Of a stretch of 53,332 nt of DNA, positions 1 through 6,357 are shown one piece after another. The first letter of the stretch is position 1. Every line of letters begins with the position of its first letter. The stretch is from the NCBI GenBank assembly GCA_021372725.1, contig JAJFTV010000091.1, positions 1-53,332 of the forward strand, given 5' to 3'. The stretch is from Chloroflexota bacterium. Lineage in GTDB: Bacteria; Chloroflexota; Anaerolineae; Anaerolineales; Anaerolineaceae. A program made the position numbers and the translations under genes. The notes beneath the pieces are model-generated. The model was not told the DNA's origin. It searched no databases and worked only from the letters and a program-made list of their open reading frames with translations.

Positions 1-14
1 TTCTGCTTCGCCAT
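1..14 (-). CDS. tuf: Start of probable elongation factor Tu (partial)
   Basis: Only the first four codons and part of a fifth lie in the window, reading M-A-K-Q on the minus strand. A strong ribosome binding site (AAGGAG, 25-30) sits 10 nt before the ATG. EF-Tu proteins commonly begin MAK followed by E or Q. In many bacteria a tRNA-Thr/Tyr/Thr cluster lies directly upstream of tuf, and that is the arrangement here. Identity is therefore inferred mainly from context; another small translation gene such as rpmG cannot be excluded from four residues. Confidence 0.5.
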
Positions 15-67
15 GCTCTTGCTTCTCCTTAAATAAATACATTGTATTCCTGATCAATCCCAACTTG

Positions 68-140
68 AGCCCTCAATGGGATTTGGACCCATGACCCCGT
101 TCTTACCAAGAACGTGCTCTACCAACTGAGCTATGAGGGC
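68..140 (-). tRNA. tRNA-Thr (anticodon GGT)
   Basis: The minus strand folds into a cloverleaf with a 7-bp acceptor stem (GCCCTCA with TGAGGGC), a D-arm of the AGCTCAGTTGGTAGAGC type, an anticodon stem of CGTTC and GAACG, and a T-arm GTCCAAATC-type loop. The anticodon loop TTGGTAA gives GGT, which reads ACC threonine codons. The discriminator base is T and no CCA is encoded. It is the last tRNA before the probable tuf gene. Confidence 0.95.
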
Positions 141-243
141 AACCTGTTGAGCAAACAGATCAATAACCGGTCGATTTCCATCTTTCGGGCTCTTAAACAA
201 CGAATGCTCGTTGTTCAGCCAATCATCCGGTTGGTTGATCCAG

Positions 244-327
244 TGGGCGGTGAAGGATTCGAACCTCCGAAGGCAGTGTGCCAGCTGATTTACAGTCAGG
301 TCCCTTTGGCCACTTGGGTAACCGCCC
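244..327 (-). tRNA. tRNA-Tyr (anticodon GTA)
   Basis: The 84-nt length and long variable arm are those of a class II tRNA. The acceptor stem pairs GGGCGGT with ACCGCCC, the discriminator is A, and the T-loop GTTCGAATCC is canonical. The anticodon loop CTGTAAA gives GTA, reading tyrosine codons. It is the middle gene of a three-tRNA transcript on the minus strand. Confidence 0.95.
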
Positions 328-390
328 AAATCTCGCCGTTACCGGCTCGAGGGTGAATTGGATTCCACTTCACCCGCCAGCCTGCAACTG

Positions 391-464
391 AGCCGACGAT
401 GGGACTTGAACCCATAACCGATCACTTACAAGGCGATTGCTCTGCCGGATTGAGCTACGTCGGC
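391..464 (-). tRNA. tRNA-Thr (anticodon TGT)
   Basis: Cloverleaf on the minus strand with acceptor stem GCCGACG and CGTCGGC, a D-arm AGCTCAATCCGGCAGAGC, and a T-arm loop GTTCAAGTC. The anticodon stem ATCGC/GTGAT includes one G-U pair and encloses the loop CTTGTAA, giving anticodon TGT for ACA threonine codons. It is the first gene of the cluster, about 28 nt downstream of the predicted transcription start. Confidence 0.94.
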
Positions 465-498
465 AAATAAATTGTAAATGTGCCAGATCAGCGGGCAA

Positions 499-527
499 AT
501 TATACCAAACCCCGATTGTAAAGGCAA
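499..527 (-). promoter_or_regulatory. Promoter of the tRNA-tuf transcript
   Basis: The minus strand carries TTGCCT (522-527) and a perfect TATAAT (499-504) separated by exactly 17 nt. Transcription would start near 492 and enter tRNA-Thr(TGT) at 464. No terminator-like hairpin was seen between the three tRNAs, so they and the probable tuf gene are likely one transcript. Confidence 0.75.
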
Positions 528-638
528 GGTGGATTTAACCTTATCACTGACAGGTGAATGAGTCTATCAAATGTTCCTGTTAGAGTCAAGGAAAATTGGA
601 GGAAAATCAGATATAATTCTTTCTGAGATGGAGGCTGG

Positions 639-1283
639 ATGGAAATAAACTGGTATGGTTACTCATGTTTTCGACTGGTCGAGCGCGGTATGGCCGTTGT
701 GGTTACGGATCCGTTTGATTATCGGGAAGCAGGTCTCAATCCGTTAAAATTAAAGGCGGATATTGTGACAGTGAGCCGGAATCTGCCCGCACATAACTAC
801 GTAGCGGCAGTCAAGCCGGACCCGTATGTTGTTTCAGGCCCGGGCGAGTATGAAGTGGGTGGCATCTTTATCACCGCAATTGAAACCAATGGCGGTACCC
901 GCGAAGATCCCGAATTGCGGAACATCCTGAGCGTCATTGATATTGAAGGACTGACAGTGGCTCATTTGGGTGCGATGCGGAAAACCCCCTCGCAGGCACA
1001 GGTTGAAGCCTTGGGCCCGGTGAATATTGCACTTGTCCCGGTAGGCGGTGCAGATGCCATGACAGCCGCCAAGGCAGCCGAAGTGATCAACCTGTTGGAA
1101 CCGAATATCGTCATTCCCATGCATTATGCCATCCCGGGTGCCAAAATCAATCTGGACCCGCTCTCCAAGTTTCTCAAAGAAATGGGCCTTTCCAGCATCG
1201 AAACGGAAGACTCTTTCAAGGTGACAGGTAAAAGCGCCCTGCCTGAAGAGACACGAGTTGTGATACTGAATTGTAAAAACTAA
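639..1283 (+). CDS. Metallo-beta-lactamase-fold protein with degenerate metal motif
   Basis: A 214-residue protein of the MBL superfamily group annotated as Zn-dependent hydrolases (COG2220-like). It opens with WYGYSCFRL, which corresponds to the WLGHSxFRI strand of that family. It ends with a conserved PMHY motif near residue 165. The usual metal-binding HxHxDH loop is replaced by SRNLPAHN after TVSRN near residues 47-54, so normal two-metal catalysis is doubtful. ATG 639 follows a GGAGG-type site (629-633). The next gene starts 12 nt downstream, and with mutY the three genes look co-directional and probably co-transcribed. A TATAAT at about 612-617 may be the -10 element, but no good -35 was found. 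Confidence 0.72.
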   Translation: MEINWYGYSCFRLVERGMAVVVTDPFDYREAGLNPLKLKADIVTVSRNLPAHNYVAAVKPDPYVVSGPGEYEVGGIFITAIETNGGTREDPELRNILSVIDIEGLTVAHLGAMRKTPSQAQVEALGPVNIALVPVGGADAMTAAKAAEVINLLEPNIVIPMHYAIPGAKINLDPLSKFLKEMGLSSIETEDSFKVTGKSALPEETRVVILNCKN

Positions 1284-1295
1284 AGGAAGTTTGCA

Positions 1296-1598
1296 TTGAC
1301 TGTGAAGTTGATCATGAGCTGGGACATCTCGCCCAATCACGAACAGGAATATTTTGAATTTGTAGTGCGGGAGTTCATGCCGGGTATTCAGCACCTGGGC
1401 CTGGAATTGAATGATGCCTGGGCGACGGTCTACGGTGCACACCCGCAAATTCTTATCACAGCCGTGCTTCCTTCGCTTACCACAGCACACAGTATTCTTG
1501 GCTCCGAGGGGTGGCTGTCCCTCAATAACCAGTTGATGGATTTTATCCAAAATTATTCCCTTAAAATCGTGGAAGCCCGCGGGGGATTCCAGTTCTAA
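1296..1598 (+). CDS. Small conserved protein of unknown function
   Basis: A 100-residue soluble protein without signal peptide or membrane segment. It probably starts at TTG 1296, which follows AAAGGAAG (1283-1289); no suitable ATG is available at this position. The sequence looks like a compact alpha/beta protein, possibly of the dimeric ferredoxin-like (DUF4286/antibiotic-monooxygenase) fold, because it opens with a beta-strand-like VKLIMSWDI followed by a helix with acidic and aromatic residues. That fold guess is weak. It is sandwiched between the MBL-fold gene and mutY with 12-nt and 11-nt gaps, so it shares their transcript. Confidence 0.6.
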   Translation: MTVKLIMSWDISPNHEQEYFEFVVREFMPGIQHLGLELNDAWATVYGAHPQILITAVLPSLTTAHSILGSEGWLSLNNQLMDFIQNYSLKIVEARGGFQF

Positions 1599-1609
1599 TC
1601 CCGGTTCGT

Positions 1610-2683
1610 ATGCCTGACGGGATCTCCGAACGTCTGATAAGCTGGTATTCACAGCATGGGCGCGGCCTGCCATGGCGTGATCGGACAGATCCTTATACAG
1701 TCTGGATTTCCGAAATCATGCTCCAGCAAACCAGGGTCGACACAGTGATCCCGTATTTCCAACGCTGGATGAGTCGGTTTCCCGATCTGGCTTCCCTCGC
1801 TGCGGCATCCGAAGAAGAGGTGCTCAGGCAATGGGAAGGATTGGGTTATTACAGCCGGGCCCGAAATCTGCATAAAACTGCCAAAATCATTACCAAAGAT
1901 TATGACGGCAAATTTCCCGCCGGGAGGGTTGTGCTGCAAAAACTGCCGGGCATCGGGCGATACACAGCCGGTGCCATTGCATCCATTGCATTTGGGCAGG
2001 ATGAAGCGGCTCTCGATGGAAATGTGCGGCGGGTCCTGGCCCGTATCTTCAACGTCAGCTTGCCGGCGCGTTCCTGTGAAGCTGAAACCTTGTTTTGGGA
2101 CTTGGCCGGCAGACTGATCCCGCCCGGAAAAGCAGGTCAATTCAATCAGGCAGTCATGGATTTGGGAGCAACGATCTGCACACCACGTAACCCGAACTGT
2201 CCCGCCTGCCCTGTTTCAAGTTTGTGCGAAGCCAACCAGCTTGGAATTCAGGAGCAGCGACCTGTACTCGAAACCCGCCAATCCATCCCACACCTGATTG
2301 TCACTGCGGGCGTGATCCAGCGGGATGGCTACGTCTTTCTGGCCCGCCGGCCACCCAACGGATTGTTGGGGGGAATGTGGGAATTTCCGGGCGGTAAATG
2401 TGAACCCGGCGAAGGCTTGCCGGGTTGCCTGAAAAGAGAACTGTGGGAGGAATTGGGTGTGGAGGTGCAGGTCGGCGAGGCATTTGGAGTATACGAACAT
2501 GCCTACACCCATTTCAGCGTTACCCTGCATGCCTTCCTGTGCCGGCTTGAAAAAGGGGAACCTCAGGCATTCGAAGCCAGTGAGATCCGTTGGGTGCGTC
2601 CGGAAGATCTGGCCAGCCTGCCGATGGGGAAGTTGGACCGGCAAATTTCACGCCGTATCCTTTCCCTACCAGGCAGCCATTAG
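1610..2683 (+). CDS. mutY: A/G-specific adenine DNA glycosylase MutY with intact Nudix box
   Basis: MutY removes adenine mispaired with 8-oxoguanine or guanine in base excision repair. This 357-residue protein has the catalytic Glu (SEIMLQQTR, E35), the helix-hairpin-helix LPGIGRYTAGAI (112-123), the catalytic Asp in LDGNVRR (D136), and the iron-sulfur cysteines C190, C197, C200 and C206 in the C-x6-C-x2-C-x5-C spacing. The C-terminal domain (about 228-357) normally recognises 8-oxoG and is usually a degenerate Nudix fold. Here residues 262-285 match the full catalytic consensus G-x5-E-x7-R-E-U-x-E-E-x-G-U. ATG 1610 lies 11 nt after the previous stop. Confidence 0.95.
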   Translation: MPDGISERLISWYSQHGRGLPWRDRTDPYTVWISEIMLQQTRVDTVIPYFQRWMSRFPDLASLAAASEEEVLRQWEGLGYYSRARNLHKTAKIITKDYDGKFPAGRVVLQKLPGIGRYTAGAIASIAFGQDEAALDGNVRRVLARIFNVSLPARSCEAETLFWDLAGRLIPPGKAGQFNQAVMDLGATICTPRNPNCPACPVSSLCEANQLGIQEQRPVLETRQSIPHLIVTAGVIQRDGYVFLARRPPNGLLGGMWEFPGGKCEPGEGLPGCLKRELWEELGVEVQVGEAFGVYEHAYTHFSVTLHAFLCRLEKGEPQAFEASEIRWVRPEDLASLPMGKLDRQISRRILSLPGSH

Positions 2684-2825
2684 AGCGGTTATCTCTCGAA
2701 CTTCATGATAGATTCTTGTCACCCCGCTCCTTTATAGGGCAAACCTAAAAAATGGACAGCCACTTTGGATATGCTATTTACCCTGCTTCTACGCCCAACC
2801 CCCCGGCGGAAGGGGAAGAAAACTA

Positions 2826-2874
2826 TTTTGTTGGATTTTTTAGCCGTATGAATGGCTAAAAAAATCCAACAAAA
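2826..2874. terminator. Bidirectional terminator hairpin
   Basis: A 20-bp inverted repeat (2826-2845 and 2854-2874, one bulged A) encloses an 8-nt loop. The arms are T-rich at one end and A-rich at the other. It lies between the convergent mutY and LUD genes, so it could end transcription from both sides. The rest of the 222-nt gap (2684-2905) shows no gene. Confidence 0.7.
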
Positions 2875-2905
2875 ATAAAAATACAACCTCCCCAGAAATA
2901 TTTCC

Positions 2906-3535
2906 TCAGAATCCCAGATTCTCCTTGACAAGGATCATCGTCGTGCGTCCAGGCGTGACTTCCTTATGAACGATTAGCAGCTTGCTGATATTACTGTTCA
3001 TACCATAGGCCTGGAGCAGGCGTTCATCTTCCAATGGAAGGGTATACTCGCGGATGCGTTTCATCGCTTCGTCCAGGTTGGGGACGATTTTTTGTGTACC
3101 CACCACCCAGACGACATGTGTGGCGCTGGCGGCATACCCGGCCAGTTGACTACCGGTATTGGAGGCGATCACGACCGTTCCGTCCTCGGTTACGGCGTGA
3201 ACGCTGCCGACGATGTACTCCGGTGTCGCGCCGAGTTTAACCATCTCGCGCATCTGGGTTTTTTGATCCATGGTGGCAAGTTTGACACGCACCGAGTTGT
3301 AACGTTTATCCACCTCGGCAGGAATGCCAAGCGTACTCAGTGTGGCGGACAGGCCGGTAAACACTTCTGCACCTGCAGGAATGGTCTCGAATAGTTTGGT
3401 TTTGGCATCCTCACCATTTTCAGCAACAAGGACATGGATGCCATGCGTCTCCAGCGCTTTGGCAGTGCGTTCAATTTGTTCATCACTGGCCAAGTGGGAA
3501 TAAGCCATGTTTGGGATAAGTTTTGATTGTGTCAT
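2906..3535 (-). CDS. LUD-domain protein (LutC/YkgG-like)
   Basis: A 209-residue LUD-domain (DUF162) protein. The N-terminal half has the family pattern of alternating helices and strands with VFTGLSATLSTLGI (about 58-71). The C-terminal half has the conserved GSVHAVTEDGTVVIASNTGSQ-type core (about 108-128). LutC acts with LutA and LutB in lactate oxidation, but neither partner is present here. This is a stand-alone relative and its substrate is unknown. It is divergent from a TetR gene 219 nt away, and the shared intergenic region contains dyad symmetry, so regulation by that TetR is plausible. Confidence 0.85.
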   Translation of the reverse strand: MTQSKLIPNMAYSHLASDEQIERTAKALETHGIHVLVAENGEDAKTKLFETIPAGAEVFTGLSATLSTLGIPAEVDKRYNSVRVKLATMDQKTQMREMVKLGATPEYIVGSVHAVTEDGTVVIASNTGSQLAGYAASATHVVWVVGTQKIVPNLDEAMKRIREYTLPLEDERLLQAYGMNSNISKLLIVHKEVTPGRTTMILVKENLGF

Positions 3536-3662
3536 CTTAAAAAGCTCCTTGAAAATAAAATTTGAATGTAAATTTCATCACACCTGTCGTGCCATACGAA
3601 CCGCGCAATAAAACCTGGGCGATCCATAATACAATGTTCAACTTGACCCTCCTAAAGAACTA

Positions 3663-3744
3663 TGTTAACATTTATTGTTTATTAAACATTAGTTGCCTAA
3701 CCCTGTCAACCATCAACTTGTTGTGATTGTTGCAAAAACAACAA
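3663..3744. promoter_or_regulatory. Divergent intergenic region with inverted repeats
   Basis: Between the LUD gene (minus) and the TetR gene (plus) the DNA is AT-rich. It carries ATGTT at 3662-3666 with AACAT at about 3685-3689. It also carries a 7-bp inverted repeat TTGTTGT (3718-3724) and ACAACAA (3738-3744) that ends at the ribosome binding site of the TetR gene (AAAGGAG, 3743-3749). These are reasonable operator candidates for TetR autoregulation. No consensus promoter pair was identified with certainty. Confidence 0.4.
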
Positions 3745-3754
3745 AGGAGCAAAT

Positions 3755-4357
3755 ATGTTGACCAAATCTCCTGAAGAAGAAAAAATCGACCCACGCGTCA
3801 AACGTACCCGGGTGTCAATTCAACAATCGTTCATGGATCTGCTTGAAAAGAAGGAGTTTAGATCCATCACCGTCCAGGATATTACCCAAAAGGCGGAAAT
3901 CAATCGTGCCACATTTTATGCACACTATACTGATAAATATGCACTGCTCGAGGCCAGCATTCAACAGTTATTTCGGCAGGAATTGGAAAAACGCACGCTG
4001 AACACCTGCTGCATCAGCAATCAGAATCTGCATGCCCTGATTGTGACCGTTTGCGAATTCATTTCCCGATCCAATGTTCATTGCAAGACGTCAGACAGCC
4101 AGTTCGAAACACTCGTCGAAAGACAGGTTAGAAATCAAATGCAGGATCTGCTTGAAATCTGGCTGGCACAGGTGAGCAATGGCATCGACATGAAAACGGC
4201 CGCCATCGCTGCAAGCTGGACGATCTATGGCCTGGCATTACAATGGAGTCGTGAAAAAAACCATCCGTCTGCAGAAGAATATGCCTACCAGATCCTGCCA
4301 TTGATTACCTCGAATTTGCAGCTCAAAGCTGAAGGTGTTTTCTCGCCCGTGGTTTGA
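3755..4357 (+). CDS. TetR/AcrR-family transcriptional regulator
   Basis: A 200-residue one-component repressor. Residues 18-65 form the TetR helix-turn-helix domain, with ITVQDITQKAEINRATFYAHY as the recognition region followed by DKYALLEA. The C-terminal ligand domain is helical and resembles the TetR_C_7-type branch. ATG 3755 has AAAGGAG 5 nt upstream. It is divergent from the LUD gene, and two S9 peptidases follow on the same strand after 48 nt. It may therefore control either or both sides. The ligand is unknown. Confidence 0.88.
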   Translation: MLTKSPEEEKIDPRVKRTRVSIQQSFMDLLEKKEFRSITVQDITQKAEINRATFYAHYTDKYALLEASIQQLFRQELEKRTLNTCCISNQNLHALIVTVCEFISRSNVHCKTSDSQFETLVERQVRNQMQDLLEIWLAQVSNGIDMKTAAIAASWTIYGLALQWSREKNHPSAEEYAYQILPLITSNLQLKAEGVFSPVV

Positions 4358-4405
4358 AAATTCATCGCTGTCAGAGTTCGATATTACCCATCACAGGAGG
4401 TGTAT

Positions 4406-6355
4406 ATGAAAAATACCCGCCCGGCACTCATTCCCAGAAAGCTGCTCTTTGATAACCCCGACCGGGCTGCCGTACGCATCAGCCCGGATGGCACCCGCAT
4501 CAGTTACCTGGCTCCGGTTGACGGGGTGTTAAACGTATGGGTCGCTCCGCTTGAAAACCCCCAGGCTGCCAGACCCGTCACAAAGGATACAGCCCGCGGC
4601 ATACGGATGTATTTCTGGGCCTTTACCAACCGGCATATTCTCTATTTACAGGACAAAGCCGGTGATGAAAACTGGCGTCTGTACAGTGTGAACCTGGACA
4701 GCGGCGAGATCAAGGATCTCTCTCCTTTGGAAAACATTCAGGTACAAGTGCTCGAGATCAGCCCACAGTTTCCAAACGAGATCCTGGCTGGCATCAATGA
4801 CCGCGATCCACAACTGCACGATATCTACCGCATCCATATCGATACAGGGCAACGTACCTTGATCGAGGAAAACACGCAGGGTTTCGCCAGTTACATGGCC
4901 GACGAAGATTTTCGCATCCGTTTTGGCATGAATATGAAAGCAGATGGCAGCAGTGATCTGTATAAAAAGACCGAAAGCGGCTGGGAGCTGGTTTTCAACA
5001 TCCCCATGGAAGACACTCTCTCCACCAATCCGGTCGCCTTTGATAAAAGCGGCCAGGTTCTGTATCTCATCGACAGCCGCGGGCGAAACACCTCAGCCTT
5101 GTTTATGCTGGATTTGAATACCGGCGTACAGACCTTGATCAGCGAACACCCGCTCTCGGATGTGAATGATGTGATGATCCACCCGGAACAAAAAATTCTC
5201 CTGGCAGCAGCTTTCTATTATGAAAAAAAGGAGTGGCAGGTTCTGGATGAATCCGTCGCTGCCGATCTGGCCTATCTCGAAACGGTCGCTCACGGAAACG
5301 GTGAGGTGGTCAGTTGGACGCGCGATATCACCAAATGGATTGTGGCCTATACCCTGGATAACGGCCCGATTACCTATGATCTGTATGACCGTGCTGCCCG
5401 CAAGGCGCAGTTCCTCTTCACCAACCGCAAGGCGCTCGAAGGGGTTAAACTGTCCAGCATGCATCCGGTGATCATTGAGGCGCGTGACGGCCTGAAACTG
5501 GTTAATTACTACACCCTGCCGCCTGAATATGAAGGAATGGAAAAACCTGATCAGCCATTGCCGTTGGTTTTGTATGTGCATGGCGGCCCATGGGGCAGGG
5601 ACGAATGGGGATACAACCCACATCATCAACTACTGGCCAACCGCGGCTATGCAGTTTTGAGCGTCAATTTCCGTGCTTCAACAGGGTTTGGAAAAGAGCA
5701 CCTGAATGCCGGTAACCTGGAATGGGCGGCAAAAATGCATGATGACCTGATCGATTCGGTTGCCTGGGCAGTGAAGGAAGGGCTTGCCGATCCCGCACGG
5801 ATTGCCATCATGGGCGGAAGTTATGGCGGGTATGCAACGCTGGTCGGGCTGACCTTCACACCCGATACTTTTGCCTGCGGGGTGGATATTGTGGGCCCAT
5901 CCAACCTGATTACGTTGATCAACTCGGTGCCTCCCTATTGGATGCCCACCATTGAATTGTTTGCCAAACGGATGGGTGACCATCGTACCGAAGAAGGCCG
6001 GGCGTTTCTCAAAAGTCGCTCTCCGCTCACCTATGTCGACCGGATAAAAAAGCCGCTTCTTATCGGCCAGGGAGCCAATGATCCACGGGTCAACAAGACC
6101 GAATCGGATCAGATCATCAATGCCATGCAGGAAAAAAACATTCCGGTAACTTATATTCTCTATCCTGATGAGGGGCATGGTTTTGCCCGTCCGGAAAATA
6201 ACATCTCATTTTTTGCGGTTGCGGAGGCCTTTTTGGCCGAACATCTGGGCGGCCGTTATGAACCCATCGGTGACGCCTTTTCTGGTTCCAGCATTCAGGT
6301 TCTTGTGGATACAACGGTCGTCCCCGGACTGGCTGCACAATTGAAAGAAAAATAA
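4406..6355 (+). CDS. S9-family serine peptidase (acylaminoacyl/dipeptidyl peptidase type)
   Basis: A 649-residue prolyl-oligopeptidase-family enzyme. The N-terminal part (1 to about 370) is a beta-propeller with ISPDG-type blades that gates access to the active site. The alpha/beta-hydrolase domain follows, with HGGPWG as the oxyanion-side motif, GGSYGG carrying the nucleophile S472, D559 in ANDPRVN and H591 in DEGHGF. No signal peptide is seen, so it is probably cytosolic and trims short peptides. ATG 4406 is preferred over GTG 4400 because AGGAGG occupies 4395-4400. The stop is 2 nt before the next S9 gene, so the two are translationally coupled. Confidence 0.93.
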   Translation: MKNTRPALIPRKLLFDNPDRAAVRISPDGTRISYLAPVDGVLNVWVAPLENPQAARPVTKDTARGIRMYFWAFTNRHILYLQDKAGDENWRLYSVNLDSGEIKDLSPLENIQVQVLEISPQFPNEILAGINDRDPQLHDIYRIHIDTGQRTLIEENTQGFASYMADEDFRIRFGMNMKADGSSDLYKKTESGWELVFNIPMEDTLSTNPVAFDKSGQVLYLIDSRGRNTSALFMLDLNTGVQTLISEHPLSDVNDVMIHPEQKILLAAAFYYEKKEWQVLDESVAADLAYLETVAHGNGEVVSWTRDITKWIVAYTLDNGPITYDLYDRAARKAQFLFTNRKALEGVKLSSMHPVIIEARDGLKLVNYYTLPPEYEGMEKPDQPLPLVLYVHGGPWGRDEWGYNPHHQLLANRGYAVLSVNFRASTGFGKEHLNAGNLEWAAKMHDDLIDSVAWAVKEGLADPARIAIMGGSYGGYATLVGLTFTPDTFACGVDIVGPSNLITLINSVPPYWMPTIELFAKRMGDHRTEEGRAFLKSRSPLTYVDRIKKPLLIGQGANDPRVNKTESDQIINAMQEKNIPVTYILYPDEGHGFARPENNISFFAVAEAFLAEHLGGRYEPIGDAFSGSSIQVLVDTTVVPGLAAQLKEK

Positions 6356-6357
6356 AC

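Noticed and set aside
834..1673. Long antisense reading frame of 279 codons opposite the MBL-fold gene
   Set aside because: It overlaps real genes on the other strand, has no plausible ribosome site or domain and its composition mirrors the GC pattern of the sense gene.
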